This document shows, piece by piece, positions 35,870-44,797 of a stretch of 64,000 nt of DNA. The notes below the pieces were generated by a model that worked only from the letters and a program-made list of their open reading frames with translations, was not told the DNA's origin and ran no database searches. The translations under genes were made by a program, and so were the position numbers. Position 1 is the first letter of the stretch; the number at the start of each line of letters is the position of its first letter. Source of the DNA: Acidobacteriota bacterium (GTDB lineage: Bacteria; Acidobacteriota; Holophagae; Acanthopleuribacterales; Acanthopleuribacteraceae); contig JACJWC010000013.1 in NCBI GenBank assembly GCA_020637335.1, positions 105,075 through 169,074 of the forward strand. Reading direction: 5' to 3'.

Positions 35870-37873
35870 ATGTCGCTTTCTCTTCGAACTAAAATCTTAT
35901 TGAGTATCCTGCTGACCGTGCTCGTCGCCATGGGTGCGGTCGCAGCGCTGTTTTTTCGTACGACCAGCAATTTGGCCGAGCGGGTTATCCAGTCGCGTCT
36001 GGCGCAAAGTAACCAAGCAATTGCCGATTACAAGGCTGATGTACGCGATAAATTAATCACAATCAACGCCTACATCAGTGGCAATGCCGTGTTTAAGGCT
36101 TACATGCTGGAGGCGATGTCTTCCGGTTCAACCGATTCGATCATCGATCAGTACGATGAGATTCGCCGTTTCTCCGGCTGTGATTTCATGTTGGTAACGG
36201 ATGAACAGGGTCAAGTTGTGGTCGATACGCGCCAGAACGCCGGAGCGGTCCAAGTTGTTGATTTACCGCGTAGCCTGGAAGAATCAGTAGGGGTTTGGTC
36301 GGATTCTAATGGTCTTAACTATGTGGTGGCCAGCCCATTGGAAAGTGGGGGTGCCGTATTTGGTTATGTCCTGGTTGGTTACCGTTTGGGCGATGCTTTG
36401 GCCCAACGCATTGGCCGTTTAACCGACTGTGGCATCTATTTTCTGCGGCCCAAAGGCGATTCCACCGCATTGGCGGGATCTTACCTGGCAGAAGGCATGG
36501 AATGGATAGCCAGCAATCCGCAATCTGAAAGCCAATTGTTTTCAGGATTGATTGGTCTGGTCCCAAACGCAGAAAATGGCAAAACCGTGTCGCTTTCGAT
36601 CTCCGGTGGGGCCTTTGAAGCCATGATGGGCACCTTTGAGAATTGGAATGGCAAACCTGTGGGTTATTATGCTGCGGTCAAATCCATCGACCGCGAACGT
36701 GCCCCATTCACTCAACTTATGAAATATGGTGGGCTGATTCTCTTAGCCGCTCTGATCCTGATGGTGCCCTTGAGCATGGTCGTTTCGCGCAGCATTACGG
36801 GACCCTTGCGCAGCCTGGTTTCGGTCATTGATGGCGTTCGCCAAGGCCAGTTCCAGGAGTCGGCCATTCAGGTCAAGAGCAAGGACGAAGTCGGCAGAAT
36901 GGCGGTTGCGTTCAAAGAAATGGTTCGGGAACTGCGTGAACAGAACGAAATGATCCACTTTTTGGAGCGCTCTAAGTTGCAATCGCTCTCGCCGGTTGAG
37001 ATCGGCAATCCGACCTTGCCGGCCTCAGATCTTCAAATGAGTGCAACAGAAGATGGCGCCCTGCAACCGGGCCAAGTGCTAGCCTCCCGCTACCGCATCC
37101 TGCAAACGCTTGGCAAAGGTGCCATGGGTCTGGTCTATCGCGTTCAGGACTTAGAGTTGGACGAGGTTGTGGCGCTTAAGATGATCTACTTGCAAGATCC
37201 TGGTATTCGCGAAATGCTCAAAAACGAGACCAAGCTAGCGCGACGGGTGACCAATCGCCATGTGGTACGGACGTTTGATTATGGCACCTTCCACAATGTG
37301 CAATTCGTAACCATGGAGTATGTGGATGGCGTTACGCTAAAACATGTTTTGCAACGCCACAAATTATTGCCTTTGGAAATCGGTTTACGCACGGTAAAAC
37401 AAATTTGTCAGGGTCTTCATGCCGCACATGAGGGTGGGGTCATCCATGGCGATGTGAAGCCTGAAAATATCATGGTGAGTTCGCGTGGCCTGATCAAAGT
37501 AATGGATTTTGGTGTTGCCCGCATCTCCAAGGCCGGTTCGCAAAAAACGGATTTGGTTACGGGCACGCCGCTGTATATGGCGCCCGAACAAATCTATGGC
37601 AAACCATTGGATTTCCGAACGGATCTCTACAGCGTGGGCGTGATTATGTTCCAGGTCTTCACCGGTACCATCCCCTTCCAGGCCGAGAACATGGCCGGCA
37701 TTTTTCGCAAACACCTGGAAGTTACGCCTCCACCACCATCCAGTGTGAATCGGCGCCTGCCGCCCAGCCTGGACCAAATTATTTTGTGCGCCCTGGCCAA
37801 GAATCCGGCTGAACGGTTTCCTTCCATGCGCGACCTGTTTGAGGCCTTGGATCAGGTGGCGCGCCAAACCTAA
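35870..37873 (+). CDS. Cache-HAMP-serine/threonine protein kinase
   Basis: A 667-residue transmembrane kinase starting three bases after the cupredoxin gene. Helix 1 (about 9-29), an extracellular double-Cache-like sensor (about 30-280; FSGCDFMLVTDEQGQVVVDTR and LNYVVASPL), helix 2 (about 286-305), and a HAMP (about 306-365) are followed by a kinase domain from about 408. Kinase motifs: glycine loop GKGAMGLVY, Lys437 (VALKM), Glu453, catalytic loop HGDVKPEN (Asp528), DFG (546-548) and a MAPEQ activation end. The Arg of the usual HRD is Gly, making it a non-RD kinase. The sensor-HAMP joined to a Ser/Thr rather than His kinase is unusual. The signal sensed is unknown; the upstream redox protein is the obvious partner. 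Confidence 0.92.
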   Translation: MSLSLRTKILLSILLTVLVAMGAVAALFFRTTSNLAERVIQSRLAQSNQAIADYKADVRDKLITINAYISGNAVFKAYMLEAMSSGSTDSIIDQYDEIRRFSGCDFMLVTDEQGQVVVDTRQNAGAVQVVDLPRSLEESVGVWSDSNGLNYVVASPLESGGAVFGYVLVGYRLGDALAQRIGRLTDCGIYFLRPKGDSTALAGSYLAEGMEWIASNPQSESQLFSGLIGLVPNAENGKTVSLSISGGAFEAMMGTFENWNGKPVGYYAAVKSIDRERAPFTQLMKYGGLILLAALILMVPLSMVVSRSITGPLRSLVSVIDGVRQGQFQESAIQVKSKDEVGRMAVAFKEMVRELREQNEMIHFLERSKLQSLSPVEIGNPTLPASDLQMSATEDGALQPGQVLASRYRILQTLGKGAMGLVYRVQDLELDEVVALKMIYLQDPGIREMLKNETKLARRVTNRHVVRTFDYGTFHNVQFVTMEYVDGVTLKHVLQRHKLLPLEIGLRTVKQICQGLHAAHEGGVIHGDVKPENIMVSSRGLIKVMDFGVARISKAGSQKTDLVTGTPLYMAPEQIYGKPLDFRTDLYSVGVIMFQVFTGTIPFQAENMAGIFRKHLEVTPPPPSSVNRRLPPSLDQIILCALAKNPAERFPSMRDLFEALDQVARQT

Positions 37874-37944
37874 TTAATAATGCGACCCGTTAGGTCAACT
37901 TATGAAAACGCTTGAAATGACCGAAAAGGGGCTCAGGAGTGGCA

Positions 37945-39486
37945 ATGTTCTCCGCCCAAGGTCTCAACCCGGCTGAAAAAAAATGGATCGAACTGGCCTT
38001 TGAGCCAGCCCCTGTTCCCGTGTGTATTACTCGGCTTGATGTGTTTTTGTTTGTTAACCCTGCATTTGCCGAACTGTATGGTTATTCACCGCAAGAAATT
38101 ATTCAAAAAACCCTGTGGGACCTGATTGCGCCTGCCTCGCGCGAAGTCATGGCGCAGCGCCTGGCCAGGCGAGCATTGGGTGAGAAGGCGCTGTTTAAAT
38201 ACGAATTAGTGGGCCAGAAAATGGATGGCAGCTTTTTCCCTTTTCAGGTAGAAACGGTGCGCATCCCCTTGTCGAAGGGCGATGCTGCCTTTAGTTACAT
38301 CACAGATTTATCGGGGCGGCGATACGGTGAGCAAATGGTTTTCCAATCCCAGAAACTGGAAAACCTCGGTATATTGGCGGGCGGAATTGCTCATGACTTC
38401 AACAATTTGATGATGGCCATTTTGGGCTATTGCGAATTGACCCTGGATATGATCTCTGAGCCTTTGATCCGCGAAAACATGTTGCAAATCCAAGCCTGTG
38501 GTGAAAGGGCAGTGGCTTTAACGAGCCAACTCCTGGCGTTTAGCCGCAAACAAAGTTTTGTACCACAGCCTGTTCGCTTGGACCATTTGGTTGACCGCAT
38601 GCAGGATCTCATCAGTCGTTTGGTCGGCGCGGGCATAGAGTTGGCGGCCGAGCATGCTTCGCCGCTGGGAACAATCATGGTCGACCCTAACCAGATGGAA
38701 CAAGTGATCTTGAACTTGGCTGTTAATGCGCGCGACGCCATGGGCGGTCAGGGCCAGTTGCGCTTTAAAACACAGAATCACGTGCCAGGTCAGGCGCCGA
38801 TTCGGGTCGAAGAAATGAATGATATTGGCTGCGTTTCCCTTTCCGTTCGGGATTCTGGGGTTGGGATGGATGCAGACACCATCAGCAAAATTTTTGAACC
38901 TTTTTTTACGACCAAGGAAATGGGCAAAGGCACTGGATTGGGTTTGTCGACCGTGTTGGGTATTGTCAAACAAAACGGTGGTGATATTCATGTTGAATCC
39001 ACGCTGGGTGAGGGGACGACCTTTCAAATCTTTTTCCCGCAGTGTCATGCTGCTGATTCGGAAAAAGTTTCTATTGCAGATGGACCGATTGTCCACGAAG
39101 GCAAAGGTTGGGTCCTGGTGGTAGAAGATGAGGCCTCGGTGCGTGGCCTGATTCGCATGGTCCTGCGCGGACACGGCTACGAGGTTTTAGAGGCAGTTGA
39201 TGGTCGGGAGGCGCTTGCGATCATCAAGTTGCGCGACGATTTAAAAATGGTGATTACGGATGTGGTCATGCCGGGTATGAATGGCATCGCTCTGGCCGAA
39301 GCCATTGAGCCGCTCTGCCCGCAGTTGCGTGTTTTGTTTATGACCGGCTATAACGAGGGTTCGGGTCTGACCCGTTTTATCGGCCGGCCCGGTTTTAAAA
39401 TTCTGTATAAACCCTTTAATTCCAGGCAGCTTTTGCTGGCGTTGGAACAACTCTTGAGCGATACACCGGCGATTCCGGCGGAATAA
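37945..39486 (+). CDS. PAS-containing hybrid histidine kinase
   Basis: A 513-residue soluble protein starting at ATG 37945, behind AGGAG. It has a PAS domain (about residues 20-125, VFLFVNPAFAELYGYSPQEI) and a HisKA phosphoacceptor in GGIAHDFNN (His150). A HATPase with NxxxNARDA (NLAVNARDA) and GxG boxes (DSGVGM, GTGLGL) follows, then a receiver domain (about 385-500) with phosphoacceptor Asp439 (TDVVMPGMNG) and the late Lys in ILYKPF. No membrane helix is present, so it senses a cytoplasmic cue or is driven by a partner. It lies 70 nt behind the Cache-kinase gene and is likely co-expressed. An output regulator is not encoded next to it. Confidence 0.93.
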   Translation: MFSAQGLNPAEKKWIELAFEPAPVPVCITRLDVFLFVNPAFAELYGYSPQEIIQKTLWDLIAPASREVMAQRLARRALGEKALFKYELVGQKMDGSFFPFQVETVRIPLSKGDAAFSYITDLSGRRYGEQMVFQSQKLENLGILAGGIAHDFNNLMMAILGYCELTLDMISEPLIRENMLQIQACGERAVALTSQLLAFSRKQSFVPQPVRLDHLVDRMQDLISRLVGAGIELAAEHASPLGTIMVDPNQMEQVILNLAVNARDAMGGQGQLRFKTQNHVPGQAPIRVEEMNDIGCVSLSVRDSGVGMDADTISKIFEPFFTTKEMGKGTGLGLSTVLGIVKQNGGDIHVESTLGEGTTFQIFFPQCHAADSEKVSIADGPIVHEGKGWVLVVEDEASVRGLIRMVLRGHGYEVLEAVDGREALAIIKLRDDLKMVITDVVMPGMNGIALAEAIEPLCPQLRVLFMTGYNEGSGLTRFIGRPGFKILYKPFNSRQLLLALEQLLSDTPAIPAE

Positions 39487-39581
39487 TACTGGCCAAGCCG
39501 GGCTGGGCAGGTCTGGTTTGGGCTGCCTGAACCGATTTGATGGTCGCTCTGGCCATGAATGACAAAGGGGCGCAAAAATAC

Positions 39582-39610
39582 TTGCCAGCGCTTGGGCCTG
39601 TCTTTATAAT
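39582..39610 (+). promoter_or_regulatory. Sigma70-type promoter of tRNA-Thr
   Basis: TTGCCA (39582-39587) and a perfect TATAAT (39605-39610) are separated by 17 nt. The mature tRNA begins 12 nt beyond the -10 box, so this is a near-consensus housekeeping promoter. Confidence 0.85.
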
Positions 39611-39621
39611 GGCGCTCCTGT

Positions 39622-39697
39622 GCCCCTATAGCTCAGCTGGTAGAGCAACGGTCTTGTAAACCGTAGGTCGTTCGTTCAAATCGGACTGGGGGCACCA
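39622..39697 (+). tRNA. tRNA-Thr (anticodon UGU), CCA encoded
   Basis: A complete cloverleaf: acceptor GCCCCTA with TGGGGGC (39622-39628 and 39687-39693, one G-U), D stem GCTC/GAGC, anticodon stem ACGGT/ACCGT around loop CTTGTAA with anticodon TGT at 39655-39657, and T stem GTTCG/CGGAC with loop TTCAAAT. Discriminator A and a genome-encoded CCA (39695-39697) follow. It reads ACA codons. Confidence 0.97.
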
Positions 39698-39757
39698 TTA
39701 TTTTTCTTATGATTTTCTTTTTTGATTTTAAACAGTCTGTTTTAGGCTCAGACATTT

Positions 39758-40531
39758 ATGAGAAACGAAGGTCCTTCTAACCGGAATTGGCGCCCTAATG
39801 GAGATCTTCATTCTGTTCAGAAAGTGACCGGTCAAAAGGTCAGTGACAGTGTCTTTTTCTACGAATCCATGGCTGGGTTAGAGCTAACCGATTGTGCCTT
39901 CGAGAATTGTTATTACTTTGATTCAGAAATGGCCAAATCCTACAATCAAATTCGGTTTGATCACGTGTGTTGGCACGCGTGCGCTTTCAGGGGCGTGACT
40001 TTTGAAGATTGCCAATTCCACTGGTCGGCCCTTTTGGGCGACCGGTTCAACCGATTGAAATTTAAACAGTGTTCCGTTCATTTGGCGATACGGCCAAGTT
40101 ACTCATATCCTTTTTTGATCTTTGATGATTGTGATTTGGATTTAGTCATCGCAGGCCCATTGGACAAGATATCTTTTACCAATTGCCGGGGTCGCGTCCT
40201 TTTTTTGACCTTACCCATTCGGATGAAACAAAATTCGCCAGAGCTGTGCTTGCTGCATGGTTCGCACAAACTCCCACGAAAGCGCCGGTCTTTGCCTTCT
40301 TCTTGGCGCCGCGGAACCCACTTTGGGTTGGCATTTCTGGATTTTTTTCGCTTTTTTGTGGCCGAGGGACCAGTTTCCATGTTTGTTAAGGGCATTCCAG
40401 TCCGGTTCCGGGGCCCGCTAAAAAAGGGCTGGAGATCGTTTGCTATTCCTAGCCAGTCCATGAAACCAATCCAAATTCCAGCCAATCAATGGATCAACCT
40501 TCAAACCTTGAGAAACCAACACGGCTTCTGA
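39758..40531 (+). CDS. Cys-rich pentapeptide-like protein of unknown function
   Basis: A 257-residue protein starting about 60 nt after the tRNA. The first 150 residues form a degenerate right-handed solenoid with repeated F/L-x-x-C pentads (LTDCAFENC, FDHVCWHACAFRGVTFEDCQF, FKQCSVHLA, FDDCDLDL, FTNCRG), so it is a pentapeptide-like repeat with Cys at the stacking position. The remaining 100 residues are basic and aromatic with no motif (LLHGSHKLPRKRRSLPSSWRRG). No signal peptide or membrane helix is visible. The gene stands alone between a tRNA and a TonB receptor. Nothing indicates its function and the RBS is weak. Confidence 0.6.
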   Translation: MRNEGPSNRNWRPNGDLHSVQKVTGQKVSDSVFFYESMAGLELTDCAFENCYYFDSEMAKSYNQIRFDHVCWHACAFRGVTFEDCQFHWSALLGDRFNRLKFKQCSVHLAIRPSYSYPFLIFDDCDLDLVIAGPLDKISFTNCRGRVLFLTLPIRMKQNSPELCLLHGSHKLPRKRRSLPSSWRRGTHFGLAFLDFFRFFVAEGPVSMFVKGIPVRFRGPLKKGWRSFAIPSQSMKPIQIPANQWINLQTLRNQHGF

Positions 40532-40574
40532 AATAAGCGCTCATCCCCCACCTGATTTTTTTTGCTCCAAATTA

Positions 40575-40624
40575 GGCTTATCGCTCACCGGGCAGATGCC
40601 GATAAGCCCAGCAAAGCTACTGGG
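40575..40624 (+). promoter_or_regulatory. Structured leader before the second TonB receptor gene
   Basis: A 9-bp perfect stem GGCTTATCG/CGATAAGCC (40575-40583, 40600-40608) abuts an alternative hairpin CCCAG/CTGGG (40607-40611, 40620-40624). The two share bases, so they are mutually exclusive. The element ends 27 nt before the ATG and its AGGAG site. It does not fit a riboswitch consensus I can recall. Confidence 0.35.
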
Positions 40625-40651
40625 TCAGGAAATAATGATTAGGAGAGGGTT

Positions 40652-42898
40652 ATGCTGCGCGTAATGGTGTCTTTCTGTCTGCTTGGAATTGCCTTATTTG
40701 CCCAAGATGAAAAGAAGGTGACCACGCTCTCACTGGCTGAAATACTCAACTTGGAAGTGGTAACCGCTTCCAAAACGGCTGAGAAAATTTCCGAAGCGCC
40801 GGCCACGGTTTATGTGTTCACCCATGAAATGATCGTGAATGCTGGCTACTATTCGCTCGACCAACTGCTAGAGGCAGTGCCTGAAATTGAACTGCAGAAC
40901 AAGGCGGTAGCCGAATATAACAATTACTACAGCATCCGTGGCATTTCCGGCAATGACAAGTTCATTGTTTTACTGGATGGGTTTCGATTCAATTCACCAA
41001 CCGGATCCCCTCACGTTATTGCCACCAATTATCCGCTGGCCAATGCCAAGCGGGTTGAAGTGATTCTGGGTCCCGCCTCAGCTTTGTACGGCGCGGATGC
41101 ATTTGGTGGCGTTGTCAACATCATTACCTTCGATGAGTCCGACGGCGCAGGGGGTCAGGTCAATGCCAGTTTTGGCGACTTCTCAACCCAAACCCTGGAC
41201 TTTAACTACAGCATGAGGATCCAAAATCTGTTTTTTTCTGCTGCTGCCTCCTCCTACCATTCGGATGAACCGAATTTCAGCAAGGAATACCCCGAAGACT
41301 TTGCCTGGTACAACAACCAATTCAGCAATTCTGGAACAGTCCTGCTTTCGCCGTTTGTGCCGATCGAAGTGCCCGTTTCTGCTGATTTGGCCAATCAACC
41401 TTATGCCAACCCAATTGACTCCCATTTCTTTAATATCAACCTGCGTGGCGACCATTTCCATTTTGGCTACGCCACCAATCGCGAAGGCCACTCCAGTTCG
41501 GGTGGCATGCGCCCCGAATACAACCTCTACGTAGAGGATGCACGTTTTGAGGTGGAAGTCTCCTCAGCTTTCCTCAAGCATCAAATGGAAGGCACCAACG
41601 GGCGGTTCTCGCTGCAAAGCTCCATTTGGCGGGGCACTTATGAGGTCCGGCCGCGTTCGCAATTTATCAACACGTTTACGGGTTATGCCAGTGGTTACAA
41701 ATACGCATCTGCCCAAACGGTCAAAATGGAAGAACAACTATTGTTTGCTGCCACCGAAAAAATCGCCATGATCTTTGGTCTGTCCTATGAGGAAGTTCAG
41801 GCTTTGCCCAAAACCGGCGATTTACCTTTTGCCTTTGATCCAGACCAATCCTCAGCCAGCCAAGGGTTTTATTACCTGGGTACCAATACGACCGACCGAT
41901 TTGGTAACGATTTGACCCAGGACCAGAAATTCTTTGACGTGCGCTACAACAATTTGGGCTCGTATCTACAAGTACGTTGGCAAGCTTCTGCGAAGGTCAA
42001 CCTCACCCTGGGCAGTCGTTTTGACCATAATTCGCGTTACGGTTCCACCTTTAATCCGCGATTAGGCGTTGTGCTCGTGCCCAACCAAGATCTCAAAATC
42101 AAGTTTTTGTACGGCCAATCCTATTTGGCGCCCTCGCCTTATGTGGCTTATCAGCATTACGGTTCTTTCCTGACGGTCGATAGCGACGGCAATGCGACTT
42201 CCGATCCCAGCCAAATTGAGGGTCTATTTGGACCGTTTTGGCACCTTCCCAACCCCGATTTGGAACCCGAACGCCTGACCGCCTTTGAAAGTTCACTGTC
42301 CTGGTTGCCCAATGAATCCTTTAACATCTACCTGGGTGCCTATCACAATAAGGTCAAGGATCGAGTTGAGAATGTCGGCGCACCCAACCAAGCCTATTTG
42401 GGGATTCCTGTGGGATTTGCCGAAAGCCCTGCAAATATTGGTGAACTCACTTCTTACGGCGGGACACTGCGCCTGAGTTACGTCTCTTTTATCGGCCTGG
42501 TTTATGTCAACACATTCCTGGCCTATAGCCTGACCGATGGCGATTTGGATGGCGGAGCATTGACCTATGCAGCCAAAAATACGGTTAAATTTGGCGCTGA
42601 TTTGTACTACAACAACTGGACCCTGACCCCTGCATTGCTCAATCGCAGCGCCAGCAAACATTTTCTATTTGATGGACAAGGCCAAAACTTTGAGAATGAT
42701 GCCTTCACTGTTGTTGATCTACACCTCAAATACGACGGGTTGGTCCAGACCGAAAAATTGGCCTTATCCGCATTCCTCAAATGTGAAAACGTGTTTGATA
42801 AGCGCTATTACAATCTGTCCTGGGGCACGGAGGAGTCGTTTACTTCAACGCCGCAGGATCCACGACGCATTTCTGCGGGACTGCGTTTAAAGTATTAA
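40652..42898 (+). CDS. TonB-dependent outer-membrane receptor
   Basis: A 748-residue receptor starting at ATG 40652 behind AGGAGAGGG. A signal peptide is followed by a SLAEILNLEVVTASKTAEKISEAPATVYVFT segment, then a plug (about residues 45-160: YYSLDQLLEAVPEIE, YSIRGISGNDKFIVLLDG, VEVILGPASALYGADAFGGVVNIIT). A long barrel ends in a classical RRISAGLRLKY strand. It resembles the first receptor in the window in its N-terminal AxxLxLxxVTASKxxE region, so both may be of one subfamily. Its ligand is unknown. A structured leader in front suggests post-transcriptional control. It is separated from the ABC exporter downstream by a GC-rich palindrome. Confidence 0.93.
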   Translation: MLRVMVSFCLLGIALFAQDEKKVTTLSLAEILNLEVVTASKTAEKISEAPATVYVFTHEMIVNAGYYSLDQLLEAVPEIELQNKAVAEYNNYYSIRGISGNDKFIVLLDGFRFNSPTGSPHVIATNYPLANAKRVEVILGPASALYGADAFGGVVNIITFDESDGAGGQVNASFGDFSTQTLDFNYSMRIQNLFFSAAASSYHSDEPNFSKEYPEDFAWYNNQFSNSGTVLLSPFVPIEVPVSADLANQPYANPIDSHFFNINLRGDHFHFGYATNREGHSSSGGMRPEYNLYVEDARFEVEVSSAFLKHQMEGTNGRFSLQSSIWRGTYEVRPRSQFINTFTGYASGYKYASAQTVKMEEQLLFAATEKIAMIFGLSYEEVQALPKTGDLPFAFDPDQSSASQGFYYLGTNTTDRFGNDLTQDQKFFDVRYNNLGSYLQVRWQASAKVNLTLGSRFDHNSRYGSTFNPRLGVVLVPNQDLKIKFLYGQSYLAPSPYVAYQHYGSFLTVDSDGNATSDPSQIEGLFGPFWHLPNPDLEPERLTAFESSLSWLPNESFNIYLGAYHNKVKDRVENVGAPNQAYLGIPVGFAESPANIGELTSYGGTLRLSYVSFIGLVYVNTFLAYSLTDGDLDGGALTYAAKNTVKFGADLYYNNWTLTPALLNRSASKHFLFDGQGQNFENDAFTVVDLHLKYDGLVQTEKLALSAFLKCENVFDKRYYNLSWGTEESFTSTPQDPRRISAGLRLKY

Positions 42899-42903
42899 GA
42901 ATC

Positions 42904-42932
42904 GGCGGTCCCGTTGACTCGGCGGGACCGCC
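42904..42932. repeat. GC-rich hairpin after the TonB receptor gene
   Basis: GGCGGTCCCG (42904-42913) and CGGGACCGCC (42923-42932) form a perfect 10-bp stem with a 9-nt loop, six bases after the stop. No U-run follows, so it may protect the mRNA 3' end or act as a weak terminator. Confidence 0.6.
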
Positions 42933-42997
42933 GTTGAACTCTTGGCAATCACCAGCGTATGGGTTAGGGTGAGTTTTCAGTACAGGAGGCTGTAACT

Positions 42998-44770
42998 TTG
43001 GAAGCGGAAACACCCTCGCGTTGGCGTGCGTTTTTCTTTGCCTGGCAGTATCTCAAGCCATACAAAAAGGCGATTGGCATCGCCTTGGCTGCTTTGGTTT
43101 TCACGGCCATGGTGACTTTGTCTCTGGGTCAGGGTGTGCGCCTCCTGATCGATCGCGGATTTGCCACTGAGAGCATGGACCAGTTAAATCGCTACGTTTT
43201 GCTTTTTCTGGGCTTAGTGGTGGCCCTGGCCATTGGAACCTTTACCCGATTTTATTGGGTCAGTTGGTTGGGCGAGCGGGTTGTCGCTGATATTCGCCAA
43301 TCGGTTTTTAATCATTTAATTGACCTGCACCCCGGATTTTTTGAAAGTAATCGCGGCTTGGAAATTCAGTCGCGTATTACGACGGACACAACCCTGCTCC
43401 AATCCGTTATTGGCTCTTCGCTCTCCGTTGCCTTACGTCAGATTGTCATGTCGATCGGTGGGGTGATTTGGCTCTTCATTACCAATGCCAAACTGACTTT
43501 GATTGTCGTTCTCTCGGTTCCAGTAGTGGTTGCGCCCATTCTTATATTTGGTCGGCGGGTACGCAAACTTTCGCGAGACTCGCAAGATAAGGTCGCCGAT
43601 GTAGGCGCATACGTTGGCGAGGTGCTCGGCCAAATTAAAACCGTTCAAGCCTACAACCACCAAGTCCATGACAAACGCATCTTTGGCGAATTTGTTGAAA
43701 TGGCTTTTTCGGTTGCCAAAAAACGAATTGTTCAACGCGGTGCCCTAATTACTGTTGTAATCGTCTTTGTTCTTGGCGCGATGGGTCTGATGTTGTGGGT
43801 CGGCGGAGGAGACGTTATCCGCGGTGAAATCAGTGGCGGTGAATTGGCCGCATTCGTTTTTTACAGCATGATCGTCGGCTCGGCTTTTGGCTCAATTTCT
43901 GAAGTGATTGGCGAGTTGCAACGCGCGGCTGGAGCTGCAGAACGTATGGTTGAACTTTTGGCCGCCAAAAATGAGATTCAGGCGCCAATCCGCGAGGTCG
44001 AGCATCTGCCGACACCAATCAGCGGTCACTTGGTGCTAGAAAATGTCGTCTACGCCTATCCCTCTCGGCCCGATCAACCGGCCATTCAGCATTTGAGCCT
44101 GGAAGTCGTCCCGGGCGAAACTTTGGCCTTGGTTGGACCTTCGGGTGCAGGCAAAAGCACGCTTTTCGATCTGCTCCTGCGTTTTGCGGATGTGGATCAA
44201 GGCCAAATCCGGCTTGAAGGGCACGATATTCGCCAGTTGGATCCGTTGGAATTGCGCAAATGTTTTTCCTTGGTATCGCAAAACCCCAGCCTGTTTTTTG
44301 GGTCGATCGAACAGAATCTGAAATACGGGAAACCCGATGCCAGCCAAGCGGAGATGGAGCAAGCAGCGCGTGCCGCCCATGCCCACGAGTTTATTAACGA
44401 ATTACCCAACGGCTACCAAACCCGGTTAGGCGACCTGGGTCTAGGCTTAAGTGGTGGACAGAAACAACGCCTGGCCATCGCCCGGGCTTTACTCGCCAAT
44501 GCACCGATCTTATTGTTGGATGAAGCGACCAGTGCCCTGGACGCGCAATCGGAGTTTCTGGTCCAACAGGCCTTGGAAAACCTGATGGCCGGGCGAACGA
44601 CATTGGTCATTGCCCACCGCCTGGCCACGGTCAAAAACGCGGATCGTATTGCGGTGCTCAATCAAGGCCGCCTGGAAGGATTGGGAACCCATCGCGAACT
44701 TGTCGAAACCAACGCATTGTACGCACGTCTGGCCAAGCTCCAATTTGATTTGGCCGGAATCGCCAATTAA
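42998..44770 (+). CDS. ABC exporter, fused permease-ATPase (MsbA-like)
   Basis: A 590-residue half-transporter. The start is a TTG at 42998, with AGGAGG seven to eight bases upstream. Six membrane helices occupy about residues 15-310. The C-terminal ATPase has Walker A GPSGAGKST (about 379-387), a Q-loop in VSQNPSLFFGSI, signature LSGGQKQRLAIARALL, Walker B LLLDEATSALD and the switch His in VIAHRLATV. The signature is preceded by GDLGLGL instead of the usual GERGV. Homodimers of this type export lipids, peptides or drugs across the inner membrane. The substrate is not predictable and no partner permease is present. It is a monocistronic-looking gene after the TonB receptor. Confidence 0.94.
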   Translation: MEAETPSRWRAFFFAWQYLKPYKKAIGIALAALVFTAMVTLSLGQGVRLLIDRGFATESMDQLNRYVLLFLGLVVALAIGTFTRFYWVSWLGERVVADIRQSVFNHLIDLHPGFFESNRGLEIQSRITTDTTLLQSVIGSSLSVALRQIVMSIGGVIWLFITNAKLTLIVVLSVPVVVAPILIFGRRVRKLSRDSQDKVADVGAYVGEVLGQIKTVQAYNHQVHDKRIFGEFVEMAFSVAKKRIVQRGALITVVIVFVLGAMGLMLWVGGGDVIRGEISGGELAAFVFYSMIVGSAFGSISEVIGELQRAAGAAERMVELLAAKNEIQAPIREVEHLPTPISGHLVLENVVYAYPSRPDQPAIQHLSLEVVPGETLALVGPSGAGKSTLFDLLLRFADVDQGQIRLEGHDIRQLDPLELRKCFSLVSQNPSLFFGSIEQNLKYGKPDASQAEMEQAARAAHAHEFINELPNGYQTRLGDLGLGLSGGQKQRLAIARALLANAPILLLDEATSALDAQSEFLVQQALENLMAGRTTLVIAHRLATVKNADRIAVLNQGRLEGLGTHRELVETNALYARLAKLQFDLAGIAN

Positions 44771-44797
44771 GCCCCGGACAGGGCAAGAGATTGGGGG

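Noticed and set aside
38518..39174. A 218-codon minus-strand frame opposite the hybrid kinase
   Set aside because: Antisense shadow of HATPase and linker coding sequence.
40575..40624. Assigning the leader to a cobalamin or c-di-GMP riboswitch
   Set aside because: The known core sequences are not present; only generic stems are seen.
42904..42932. Calling the GC-rich hairpin a standard terminator
   Set aside because: No T-run follows on either strand.
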